Shown: positions 1-5,108, numbered from the stretch's first letter. The stretch: DNA of 7,234 nt from Pseudomonadota bacterium (GCA_023454395.1 JAEYFY010000234.1:1-7234), one strand, 5' to 3'. The notes: a model not told the origin generated them from the letters alone. Numbers and translations: made by a program.

Positions 1-8
1 AAAAGACT

Positions 9-40
9 CGTAAGCGTTTACGTTAATCAACGCATATAAC
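9..40 (+). promoter_or_regulatory. possible promoter and small dyad upstream of the DUF2798 gene
   Basis: A -10-like hexamer TATAAC lies at 35-40, five of six bases matching the sigma-70 consensus. No good -35 box stands at the usual distance. Just upstream is a short perfect dyad, CGTAA-gcgt-TTACG (9-22), which could be an operator half-site pair. Only the sequence patterns are seen; their use is an inference, and the arms are short enough to be chance. Confidence 0.25.
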
Positions 41-106
41 TTTTTTTAGCCTGTTGTATTGGCAGTTATGTGCTGTTGTACAATCGTATTATTGGAGTCT
101 TTATCT

Positions 107-385
107 ATGTCTTTTCAGGACAAAAATTACTTTTTAGGTATTCCTAAACTTCCTACTCGAGCAATGATTTTTCTTGTTCCCTTTTTCCTTTCTTTTATTA
201 TGTCAGGTATTGTTGCTTTTATTAGTACCGTCAAATCGTTAGGAATGGGTATGTACGTTATCTCTCCATGGTTAACTTCTTGGGGGATCTCTTGGATGAT
301 TGCTTTTCCTACGGTTTTATTCGTTTTGCCGATCGCAAGACGTTTTTCACTGTTATTGGTGAAACCTGCCAAATCTAATGATTAA
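107..385 (+). CDS. DUF2798-type small inner-membrane protein
   Basis: A 92-residue protein with two hydrophobic helices, at about residues 19-41 and 55-76, a proline pair region (FP at 67-68, P75) and a closing Arg-Arg (78-79) followed by a short basic tail. This layout fits the DUF2798 family of small two-helix membrane proteins, whose function is unknown. The start is placed at the ATG at 107 because GGAG (94-97) sits nine bases upstream and the protein then begins with a hydrophilic stretch before the first helix. An in-frame TTG at 59 would add sixteen residues but has no ribosome-binding site. The gene stands alone, ending just before a strong hairpin terminator. The family assignment rests on pattern and size; the membrane location is clear from hydrophobicity. 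Confidence 0.75.
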   Translation: MSFQDKNYFLGIPKLPTRAMIFLVPFFLSFIMSGIVAFISTVKSLGMGMYVISPWLTSWGISWMIAFPTVLFVLPIARRFSLLLVKPAKSND

Positions 386-394
386 TTAAAAAAG

Positions 395-421
395 AGATCA
401 GCAATTGATGCTGATCTTTTT
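395..421 (+). terminator. Rho-independent terminator after the DUF2798 gene
   Basis: A nine-base-pair perfect stem, AGATCAGCA (395-403) with TGCTGATCT (409-417), closes a five-base loop. A T-run follows (417-421, then GTTTTT), and an A-run precedes the stem. Confidence 0.9.
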
Positions 422-474
422 GTTTTTCACAATGTGAAGTAAAGCATCGCCTAAATGAATAAGATCCGATAGCC

Positions 475-527
475 TTAAACCTGTATATTTAAATGGTATA
501 TCGAAAAGCAAAGATATTTTTCTTTGC
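475..527 (+). promoter_or_regulatory. possible promoter and operator dyad of the oxidoreductase gene
   Basis: A weak sigma-70-like pair is TTAAAC (475-480), a 16-base spacer, and TATATC (497-502). This would put transcription start near 509. Directly there lies a perfect 7-bp inverted repeat, GCAAAGA (508-514) and TCTTTGC (521-527), spaced by six bases. It ends 31 bases before the ATG. Genes for Old Yellow Enzyme-type reductases are often controlled by electrophile-sensing repressors, so the dyad may be an operator; this is inference only, and no regulator gene lies in the window. Confidence 0.3.
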
Positions 528-558
528 ATAAATTCTTATTGATAGCAGGAGGCTTTAA

Positions 559-1650
559 ATGAGTTTGTTGTTCTCCCCTAAAAAACTAGGCCCCCATCAG
601 TTAGATAACCGTATTATCGTTGCACCTATGTGCCAGTATTCAGCACAAGAAGGTTACCCGACAGCATGGCACACTATGCATTACGGGCAACTGGCACTAT
701 CTGGTGCTTCGTTAGTGATTGTTGAAGCAACAGCGGTTGAGCCTAGAGGTCGTATTAGCTATAAAGATTTAGGTATTTGGTCTGATCAACATGGCAGTGA
801 ATTAAAAAAACTTGTTGATAATGTTAAGCAATATTCATCTGCAAAAATGGGTATACAGATTGCCCATGCAGGACGTAAAGCATCGACCGATTTACCTTGG
901 AATGGCGGAGCATCATTAGCACCAGATTCTCCTAATGGATGGCAAAAAGTTGCACCATCAGCAATTCCTTTTGGAAATAACCATCAGCCTCATGCTTTGA
1001 CAATTGATGAAATTGAAGAAATAAAACAAGCTTTTGTTGATGCGGCAAGAAGAGCTGAATCAGCAGGATTTGATGTGATTGAGATCCACGGTGCTCATGG
1101 ATATTTATTGCATGAATTCTTATCTCCATTATCAAATCACAGAACGGATCAATACGGTGGCGATTTTAATAATCGTAGTCGGTTATTAGCGGATGTCTTT
1201 GTCGCCGTGAAAAATGCGGTTTCTGATAATGTCTGTGTTGGTGTCAGAATTTCTGCGACAGATTGGGTTGAAGGCGGCTGGGACTTAGAAAGTGCAATTG
1301 CATTAACACAACATCTTGAAGAATTAGGTTGCCATTATATTCATGTTTCTTCTGGTGGATTATCAGAAAAACAAGAAATTAAACTGGGTCCTAATTACCA
1401 AGTACCATTTGCTCAGGCAATTTATAATGAAACGCAACTACCTGTTATTACTGTTGGTCTCATTACCGAGCCAGAACAAGCCGAAGCCATTTTACTTACC
1501 GAGCAGGCTGATTTTATCGCTTTAGGGCGGGGTATTCTTTATGATCCTCGTTGGCCTTGGCATGCAGCAGAAAAACTCAAACAAACCATAAAAGTAGCGC
1601 CTCAATATTTACGTTGTGCGCCTCATGGTAGCAAAGACTTTTTTAAATAG
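559..1650 (+). CDS. Old Yellow Enzyme family NAD(P)H:flavin oxidoreductase (YqjM/XenA-like class)
   Basis: A 363-residue cytoplasmic FMN-dependent ene-reductase with a single TIM-barrel domain. Such enzymes reduce activated double bonds, quinones or nitro compounds using NADPH or NADH. Family landmarks are in order: APMCQYSA at 22-29, with the Cys25 and Tyr27 typical of the YqjM/XenA class; HAGRKAS at 103-109; the active-site pair His177 and His180 in IHGAHGY, followed by Tyr182; the SNHRTDQYGG strand-loop at 192-201; Arg230; and the phosphate-binding ALGRG at 321-325 followed by RWPW at 331-334. The length is normal for the family and all key residues are present. The start is well set: AGGAGG (547-552) lies six bases before the ATG. 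It is transcribed alone, with terminators on both sides. A role in detoxifying reactive electrophiles or xenobiotics is likely from the family, but the natural substrate cannot be read from the sequence. Names such as namA or xenA are used for relatives. Confidence 0.93.
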   Translation: MSLLFSPKKLGPHQLDNRIIVAPMCQYSAQEGYPTAWHTMHYGQLALSGASLVIVEATAVEPRGRISYKDLGIWSDQHGSELKKLVDNVKQYSSAKMGIQIAHAGRKASTDLPWNGGASLAPDSPNGWQKVAPSAIPFGNNHQPHALTIDEIEEIKQAFVDAARRAESAGFDVIEIHGAHGYLLHEFLSPLSNHRTDQYGGDFNNRSRLLADVFVAVKNAVSDNVCVGVRISATDWVEGGWDLESAIALTQHLEELGCHYIHVSSGGLSEKQEIKLGPNYQVPFAQAIYNETQLPVITVGLITEPEQAEAILLTEQADFIALGRGILYDPRWPWHAAEKLKQTIKVAPQYLRCAPHGSKDFFK

Positions 1651-1657
1651 TAATACT

Positions 1658-1696
1658 AAGCCACGGGAAGCTGAGTGTTATTCTCCGTGGCTTTTT
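1658..1696 (+). terminator. Rho-independent terminator after the oxidoreductase gene
   Basis: The stem AAGCCACGG (1658-1666) pairs perfectly with CCGTGGCTT (1685-1693) across an 18-base loop, followed by a T-run to 1696. It begins eight bases after the stop codon. Confidence 0.88.
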
Positions 1697-1709
1697 CTTT
1701 AATAACCTT

Positions 1710-1746
1710 TATGATGATGCGCATAAACAAATTGCGTTGTAATAAT
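1710..1746 (+). promoter_or_regulatory. candidate promoter(s) for the acetyltransferase leader transcript
   Basis: Two -10-like elements lie between the preceding terminator and the leader ORF. One is TATGAT (1710-1715), five of six matches, giving a start near 1722. The other is an extended -10, TGT followed by AATAAT (1738-1746), giving a start near 1753. Neither has a good -35 hexamer. A promoter must lie between 1697 and about 1755 if the leader is made separately from the upstream gene; which element is used is open. Confidence 0.35.
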
Positions 1747-1760
1747 TGGTCGTAAAAAAG

Positions 1761-1802
1761 ATGAAAAAAAATCCCTTATTGCTTCAACCAAGAATTGCTT
1801 AA
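1761..1802 (+). CDS. putative 13-residue leader peptide MKKNPLLLQPRIA
   Basis: A short ORF from ATG 1761 to TAA 1800-1802, starting with two lysines and holding three leucines in a row coded by three different codons (TTA, TTG, CTT). Its last codons and stop codon lie inside the first arm of the hairpin system that precedes the acetyltransferase gene. A ribosome halted on the final codons would cover roughly to base 1812, and so block both left arms (1791-1802 and 1806-1813). That position, rather than its sequence, is the reason to call it. Against it: there is no clear ribosome-binding site, only AAAAAAG directly before the ATG, and I do not recognise the peptide as a known arrest sequence. 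Confidence 0.4.
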   Translation: MKKNPLLLQPRIA

Positions 1803-1883
1803 GAAGATGTGTTTTGAATGCGAACACATCATCAGAGAATTAAGCATTCTTTGATGACTCATTAATTTATTGCGAGTCATATT
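1791..1883 (+). promoter_or_regulatory. putative translational attenuator (two alternative RNA folds) controlling the acetyltransferase
   Basis: Seen directly: (A) TGCTTAA 1796-1802 pairs with TTAAGCA 1840-1846, extended by AGAA 1791-1794 with TTCT 1847-1850 around a bulged T. (B) GATGTGTT 1806-1813 pairs with AACACATC 1823-1830. (C) ATGACTC 1854-1860 pairs with GAGTCAT 1874-1880, which contains the only Shine-Dalgarno-like bases (GAG 1874-1876), seven bases before the start codon. An alternative stem pairs 1829-1839 with 1847-1857 over eleven positions (ten Watson-Crick and one G-U), with loop 1840-1846. It excludes A, breaks the end of B and uses four of the seven bases of arm C. So one fold (A+B+C) hides the ribosome-binding site and the other frees it. 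There is no T-run, so control would be on translation rather than termination. This is the design known from erm and cat resistance-gene leaders; its function here is inference. Confidence 0.55.
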
Positions 1884-2513
1884 ATGAAAAATAAACATTG
1901 GTCGCGTGTAGAATATCTACACGAAACGGTTAAAAATAAAAATATTATCATCAAAGGACAACACAGTTATTACAGTGATTGTTGGGATGAAGGTTTTGAA
2001 GCCTCTGTAGTACGTTATCTTTATGGTGACGAAATTAGCTTGCAATGGGAGCCATTGTGGGAAATTGATAAATTATATATTGGCGATTATGTTTGCATTG
2101 GTGCGCAAGCCGTCATATTAATGGGAGGAAACCATACACATCGTATGGATTGGTTCTCTCTTTATCCTTTTATGGATAAAATTGAAGAGGCATATATTGG
2201 TAAAGGCGATACTCATATTCATGATGGTGCATGGATAGGAATGCGTGCAATGATAATGCCTGGTGTGACAGTTGGCGAAGGCGCTATTGTTGCGGCTAAT
2301 AGCGTTGTTTCCAAAAATGTTGAACCTTATAGCATTGTTGGAGGAACACCCGCGCGACACCTTAAATATCGTTTTGAGCCAAAGGTTATTGAGCAACTTT
2401 TATCGTTAAAGATTTACCAATGGTCAGAAAAGAAATTTGATGCTCTGAGACCTTATTTATGTCAATCATCAATTGATAAATTATTAATTGCAGAAGCGAA
2501 ATTTATTGAGTAA
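1884..2513 (+). CDS. CatB/Vat-like hexapeptide-repeat O-acetyltransferase
   Basis: A 209-residue cytoplasmic acetyl-CoA-dependent acyltransferase of the left-handed beta-helix type, normally a trimer with active sites between subunits. Family marks are an N-terminal SYY motif (28-30) as in xenobiotic acetyltransferases, hexapeptide strands at about 64-80 and 104-145 (IGDYVCIGAQAVI, then IGMRAMIMPGVTVGEGAIVAANSVV), the loop GNHTHR (82-87) with His86 at the position of the catalytic His, EPYSIVGGTPAR (147-158) that contacts acetyl-CoA, and an alpha-helical C-terminal tail. This family includes type-B chloramphenicol acetyltransferases and Vat streptogramin A acetyltransferases, but many chromosomal members have no proven drug substrate. 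About ten extra residues (49-60) before the first hexapeptide strand appear absent from classical CatB as I remember it. The ATG has only a weak GAG ribosome site, which lies in an RNA hairpin. The gene is monocistronic and ends just before a strong terminator. Confidence 0.85.
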   Translation: MKNKHWSRVEYLHETVKNKNIIIKGQHSYYSDCWDEGFEASVVRYLYGDEISLQWEPLWEIDKLYIGDYVCIGAQAVILMGGNHTHRMDWFSLYPFMDKIEEAYIGKGDTHIHDGAWIGMRAMIMPGVTVGEGAIVAANSVVSKNVEPYSIVGGTPARHLKYRFEPKVIEQLLSLKIYQWSEKKFDALRPYLCQSSIDKLLIAEAKFIE

Positions 2514-2520
2514 AACAAAA

Positions 2521-2551
2521 TCCCTAAGCGTAACTACGTTTAGGGATTTTT
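2521..2551 (+). terminator. Rho-independent terminator after the acetyltransferase gene
   Basis: The stem TCCCTAAGCG (2521-2530) pairs with CGTTTAGGGA (2537-2546), with one G-U pair and a six-base loop TAACTA. Five Ts follow (2547-2551) and an A-rich stretch precedes it, starting seven bases after the stop codon. Confidence 0.92.
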
Positions 2552-2918
2552 ACTTAGATGTTATCTTAATAAATTAATCATATCACTCAAAGATAAAAAA
2601 GAACGTTATTTTTTTATTTGATCCCTATCTCAAATTTAAGAATATTTTAAATTTATTAAAATAACTATTATTTAAATTGTTCAGGATGGTTTTTATTTCT
2701 TTATTATTTGTGTTTTTTCTTTAGTGATTGATTTTATTTTAAAAATAAAAGTTAGTTATTTATTTTTTTATTAAATTTAAAATTATCTAATGATGTTATT
2801 GTTTGTATTTAATAGAATCATCAAGCGTTATTAAGTTGTTTTATAAGATATATAACATGTAAAAAATAAAATACATATTACTCTATATGTGAGTTTATTA
2901 ATTTGGAGTGATATAGAT
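2552..2918. other. very AT-rich gene-free region upstream of the adhesin gene
   Basis: No plausible ORF or RNA gene was found on either strand. The stretch is made up almost wholly of A and T runs, more extreme than any other part of the window. It holds a 19-bp perfect palindrome of A and T (TTTTATTTT, A, AAAATAAAA; 2732-2750), a short dyad ACATAT-tactct-ATATGT (2873-2890) and a -10-like TATAAC (2851-2856) with a poor TTATTA -35 at 2828-2833. Long, curved AT-rich upstream regions are typical of H-NS-silenced surface genes in enterobacteria, which may be its role here. That is inference. Confidence 0.6.
2828..2856 (+). promoter_or_regulatory. candidate promoter of the trimeric autotransporter gene
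   Basis: TATAAC (2851-2856) matches the -10 consensus at five of six bases. TTATTA (2828-2833) is a weak -35 at 17-base spacing. Start would be near 2863, giving a leader of about 55 bases. In such AT-rich DNA similar matches occur by chance, so the call is weak. Confidence 0.28.
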
Positions 2919-4616
2919 ATGACTTGTAATATAAATTTTAAGATAAAACTATTAGTTATTATATTATTTTCATCTACTTCTGCCTATGCCGATAATACCA
3001 CTTTATTAGGTGGAAATAGTAAAGCAGATGGTAATGAATCGACAGCGGTTGGATATAATACATGGGCGCATTCAGATCAATCAACCGCGATTGGTGCTAA
3101 TGCGGGCGCGGAAGGTCAAAATGCAACAGCAATAGGTCATAAAAGCACAGCAATTGGTGATAATGCGATGTCATTGGGAAGTGGTGCAATGGCAATTGGT
3201 GAAGGCTCCCTTTCTATTGGTTCTCAAGCTTATAGTGAAAGTAAAGATGCAATAAGTATTGGTAAGGGTGCTATAAATAATGCTGAAAATGGTGTTATTT
3301 TAGGGAGTGGCAGTCACCTTTCTGATAGTGCAGATAATTCAGTTATTATTGGTAGTAATTCTTCAGGATCAGCAAGTAATGCAATTATATTAGGCGATAA
3401 AAGTAGCAATAATCGCAATAATACATTATCAATCGGCAGTGATAAAAATCAGCGACAAATTATTAATGTCGCAGCAGGTACAGAAGATACCGATGCTGTT
3501 AATGTTTCACAATTAAGAAAAGAAAAAGATAATATTCTTATTGAGACAGATAAGCATATTAATGACAATAATCAGAATATTTATAATAAAATTGAGCAAG
3601 AAAAAAATCACATTCTTAAAGAGACAAATAATCAAATAAATGAAAATAATAAAATAATAAAAGGCGATATAGCTAAAGCTAATGAGGAGGTACTAAAAAG
3701 AAGTGAAACAAAAGCCAATGAATTAGCCAATAATGCAGAGAAGAAAGCAAACCAATATACTGATAGTAAAATAGAAAAACATCAAGAAAATACGATTAAT
3801 TATATCAATGAAGCAAAAAATGAATTTCATATCTATAGTGAAAATAAATATGCTGAAATGAAAGGTGATATTGAAAAAAATATCAGCGATAAAGTGGCTG
3901 AGTCTGAAGGCAGTATTAAAGAATATACTAATAATAAATTTATAGAAGTTGAGAATAGCGGTAAAGAATATACTGATTTTAAAGTAAACGAACATCACGA
4001 AAAAACAGTAGAACATATCACAAATACGAGAGATGAAATTATTACATTAACAGACAATCAAGTAAGAAAATCTGAAAAAAATGCCAATAGCTATACTGAT
4101 ATTGAGATTGGAAAAATTGCCACAGGTATTGATGGTGCAATAAACAGAAATAACGAAAAGATCACGAAAGAACGTGAAAAATATATTACTCAAAAAGGAA
4201 ACGAATATATCAATATTACCAATACGGTTATCAATGAAAGAGATGAATCCTTAAGAGAGTACATTGATTCATCCAAAAAAGATTCTATCTCTATTGCGAA
4301 TGAATACACCAATAATAAGATTAAAAATATCTTTATTGATAATGATGTCGCGCTCAATAATATGGATAATAAAATAGACAAAGCAGACAAAAGGGCAAGT
4401 GCTGGTATCGCTTCTGTCGCAGCGATGGCTAATATTCCCTACGTTGCGGCTCATACTTTTAGCCTTGGTGTGGGTGCTGGGAATTATCGTGATGCCAATG
4501 CGTTTGCAACTGGCGCTCAATATCAAATAACAGAGAGTGCTGTTATTCGTGTTTCTGCTTCGTGGAATACGGAAGATCGTGCTGTTGTCGGTGGTGGTAT
4601 ATCTTATGGTTGGTAA
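2919..4616 (+). CDS. YadA-like trimeric autotransporter adhesin (type Vc secretion)
   Basis: A 565-residue outer-membrane adhesin that trimerises and exports its own passenger. Order: signal peptide 1-24 ending AYA; YadA-type head about 35-173, with left-handed beta-roll repeats of the form xAIG (AVG, AIG, SLG, SIG, ILG) spaced mostly 14 residues; neck 178-200 with INVAAGTEDTDAVNVSQL; coiled-coil stalk 209-492; membrane anchor 493-565 starting ASAGIASVAAMANIP and ending in the aromatic residue Trp that the outer-membrane assembly machinery recognises. The stalk is exactly four 71-residue repeats (209-279, 280-350, 351-421, 422-492). The start is the ATG at 2919, with GGAG (2905-2908) ten bases upstream; an in-frame GTG at 2889 lacks a ribosome site and would spoil the signal peptide. 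It is a single head-neck-stalk-anchor lollipop, short for this family. The ligand (collagen, laminin, host cell or self) cannot be told. Proteus is known to carry several trimeric autotransporters; I cannot say whether this is one of the named ones. Confidence 0.95.
   Translation: MTCNINFKIKLLVIILFSSTSAYADNTTLLGGNSKADGNESTAVGYNTWAHSDQSTAIGANAGAEGQNATAIGHKSTAIGDNAMSLGSGAMAIGEGSLSIGSQAYSESKDAISIGKGAINNAENGVILGSGSHLSDSADNSVIIGSNSSGSASNAIILGDKSSNNRNNTLSIGSDKNQRQIINVAAGTEDTDAVNVSQLRKEKDNILIETDKHINDNNQNIYNKIEQEKNHILKETNNQINENNKIIKGDIAKANEEVLKRSETKANELANNAEKKANQYTDSKIEKHQENTINYINEAKNEFHIYSENKYAEMKGDIEKNISDKVAESEGSIKEYTNNKFIEVENSGKEYTDFKVNEHHEKTVEHITNTRDEIITLTDNQVRKSEKNANSYTDIEIGKIATGIDGAINRNNEKITKEREKYITQKGNEYINITNTVINERDESLREYIDSSKKDSISIANEYTNNKIKNIFIDNDVALNNMDNKIDKADKRASAGIASVAAMANIPYVAAHTFSLGVGAGNYRDANAFATGAQYQITESAVIRVSASWNTEDRAVVGGGISYGW
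3543..4394 (+). repeat. four diverged 213-bp repeats coding the adhesin stalk
   Basis: Units start at 3543, 3756, 3969 and 4182. Each codes 71 residues that split into blocks of 15, 11, 15, 15 and 15. Block starts carry a Y-T-D/N type motif or a relic of it: in unit two YTDSKI and YTNNKF, in unit three YTDFKV and YTDIEI, in unit four YIDSSK and YTNNKI. The second residue of the 11-mer block is Ile in all four units. The copies have drifted at DNA level, so recent slippage is unlikely. The last unit ends exactly where the membrane anchor begins. Confidence 0.8.
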
Positions 4617-4657
4617 ATACTTTTTATATTGTATTAATTAGGATAAAAAGCAGAGAT

Positions 4658-4732
4658 AAGGTTGTTGCCTTTTTATATGTTCAACTGGCTTTTATGCGGT
4701 GGATTTGAATAATAAAGGTAACAGCCTTTTTT
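4658..4732 (+). terminator. long-loop hairpin, likely terminator of the adhesin gene
   Basis: The arm at 4658-4672 (AAGGTTGTTGCCTTT) pairs at all fifteen positions with 4714-4728 (AAAGGTAACAGCCTT), using thirteen Watson-Crick and two G-U pairs, across a 41-base loop. Six Ts end it (4727-4732). It starts 42 bases after the adhesin stop codon. The loop is long for a classical terminator, so a small palindromic repeat element is an alternative reading. It ends 16 bases before the next gene, so it would also cut off read-through into that gene. Confidence 0.6.
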
Positions 4733-4748
4733 CTATAATGAGTAAATT

Positions 4749-5066
4749 ATGATCTATCTTTATTCTGGTGGTGGTGCTTTTGAAAAACAAACTAGAGTTA
4801 ATCAGGCTGCAACGGAAAAAGCACAAGAGATTGCTAAAAGTAAGATAAAACAAGTGGTACAACTGAGGGCGCTTGCAGACTTCCCTGTTGATATTGAACA
4901 GGCTGGAGTGATATTACTGATTGAACCCACTATTGAGCTAGCCCTTGAAGTGGGGCGACAGTATTCACAATCAACGGATATTGTTATTGCTGAAAGTGCA
5001 ATAGTAGGAAGGAAACTGACTATTTGTCAGATTGAATTTGCAGTAACAAAAATCTGTGTTCTCTGA
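4749..5066 (+). CDS. hypothetical protein, 105 residues, family not recognised
   Basis: I do not recognise this protein. It looks soluble, with no signal peptide or membrane helix. The predicted pattern alternates strands and helices: a hydrophobic start MIYLY followed by GGG (8-10); a long charged helix at about 12-43 rich in Ala, Lys, Glu and Gln; a hydrophobic strand VILLIEP (54-60); a helix (61-72); a strand DIVIAES (77-83); and a last strand region LTICQIEF (90-97). The start ATG has only TGAG (4739-4742) six bases upstream as a weak ribosome site. An upstream ATG at 4738 in another frame makes only MSKL and stops in overlap with this start (TGA at 4750-4752), so coupled translation is possible. 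It lies between the adhesin terminator and a DnaA-box dyad. It may be a real small gene, a remnant of a longer one, or a fortuitous ORF; the normal codon use and hydrophobic pattern favour a real gene. Confidence 0.5.
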   Translation: MIYLYSGGGAFEKQTRVNQAATEKAQEIAKSKIKQVVQLRALADFPVDIEQAGVILLIEPTIELALEVGRQYSQSTDIVIAESAIVGRKLTICQIEFAVTKICVL

Positions 5067-5081
5067 TTTGGGGGCTTGTTC

Positions 5082-5108
5082 AGTTATCCACATTAACTGT
5101 GGATAACT
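5082..5108. promoter_or_regulatory. inverted pair of perfect consensus DnaA boxes
   Basis: AGTTATCCACA (5082-5092) and TGTGGATAACT (5098-5108) form an 11-bp perfect inverted repeat around TTAAC. Within the arms, TTATCCACA (5084-5092) and its reverse complement TGTGGATAA (5098-5106) are exact matches to the high-affinity DnaA box TTATNCACA. The dyad could bind two DnaA molecules face to face. It could instead act as an RNA hairpin ending the upstream gene, but no T-run follows. An AT-rich stretch lies to the right (5110-5270). Confidence 0.6.

Noticed and set aside
59..106. TTG start extending the DUF2798 protein
   Set aside because: There is no ribosome site, while GGAG at 94-97 points to the ATG at 107.
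932..1525. ORFs in other frames inside the oxidoreductase gene (932-1135 minus, 1343-1525 plus)
   Set aside because: They lie wholly within a well-conserved enzyme gene and show no recognisable protein features.
1711..1755. A second mini-ORF (MMMRINKLRCNNWS) as leader peptide
   Set aside because: It overlaps likely promoter sequence and ends well before the first hairpin arm, so a ribosome on it could not influence the fold. It also has no ribosome site.
1791..1850. Transcription attenuator (terminator/antiterminator) reading of the acetyltransferase leader
   Set aside because: Neither alternative stem is followed by a T-run, so control by termination is unlikely. The sequestered ribosome site favours translational control.
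2118..2396. Minus-strand ORF inside the acetyltransferase gene
   Set aside because: It is a shadow of the hexapeptide-repeat coding sequence; no start signal or family resemblance.
1697..2551. Integron gene cassette carrying a catB gene
   Set aside because: No attC-like inverted core sites follow the gene and no integrase is present. The 3' side is a plain terminator.
2889..2918. GTG start giving a ten-residue longer adhesin
   Set aside because: There is no ribosome-binding site before it, and the added residues put charged positions ahead of the signal peptide. The ATG at 2919 has GGAG ten bases upstream and gives a clean signal peptide.
3723..4526. Minus-strand ORFs inside the adhesin gene (3723-4016, 4190-4390, 4269-4526)
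   Set aside because: They are low-complexity shadows of the AT-rich stalk coding sequence, rich in Phe and Ile, without ribosome sites or family features.
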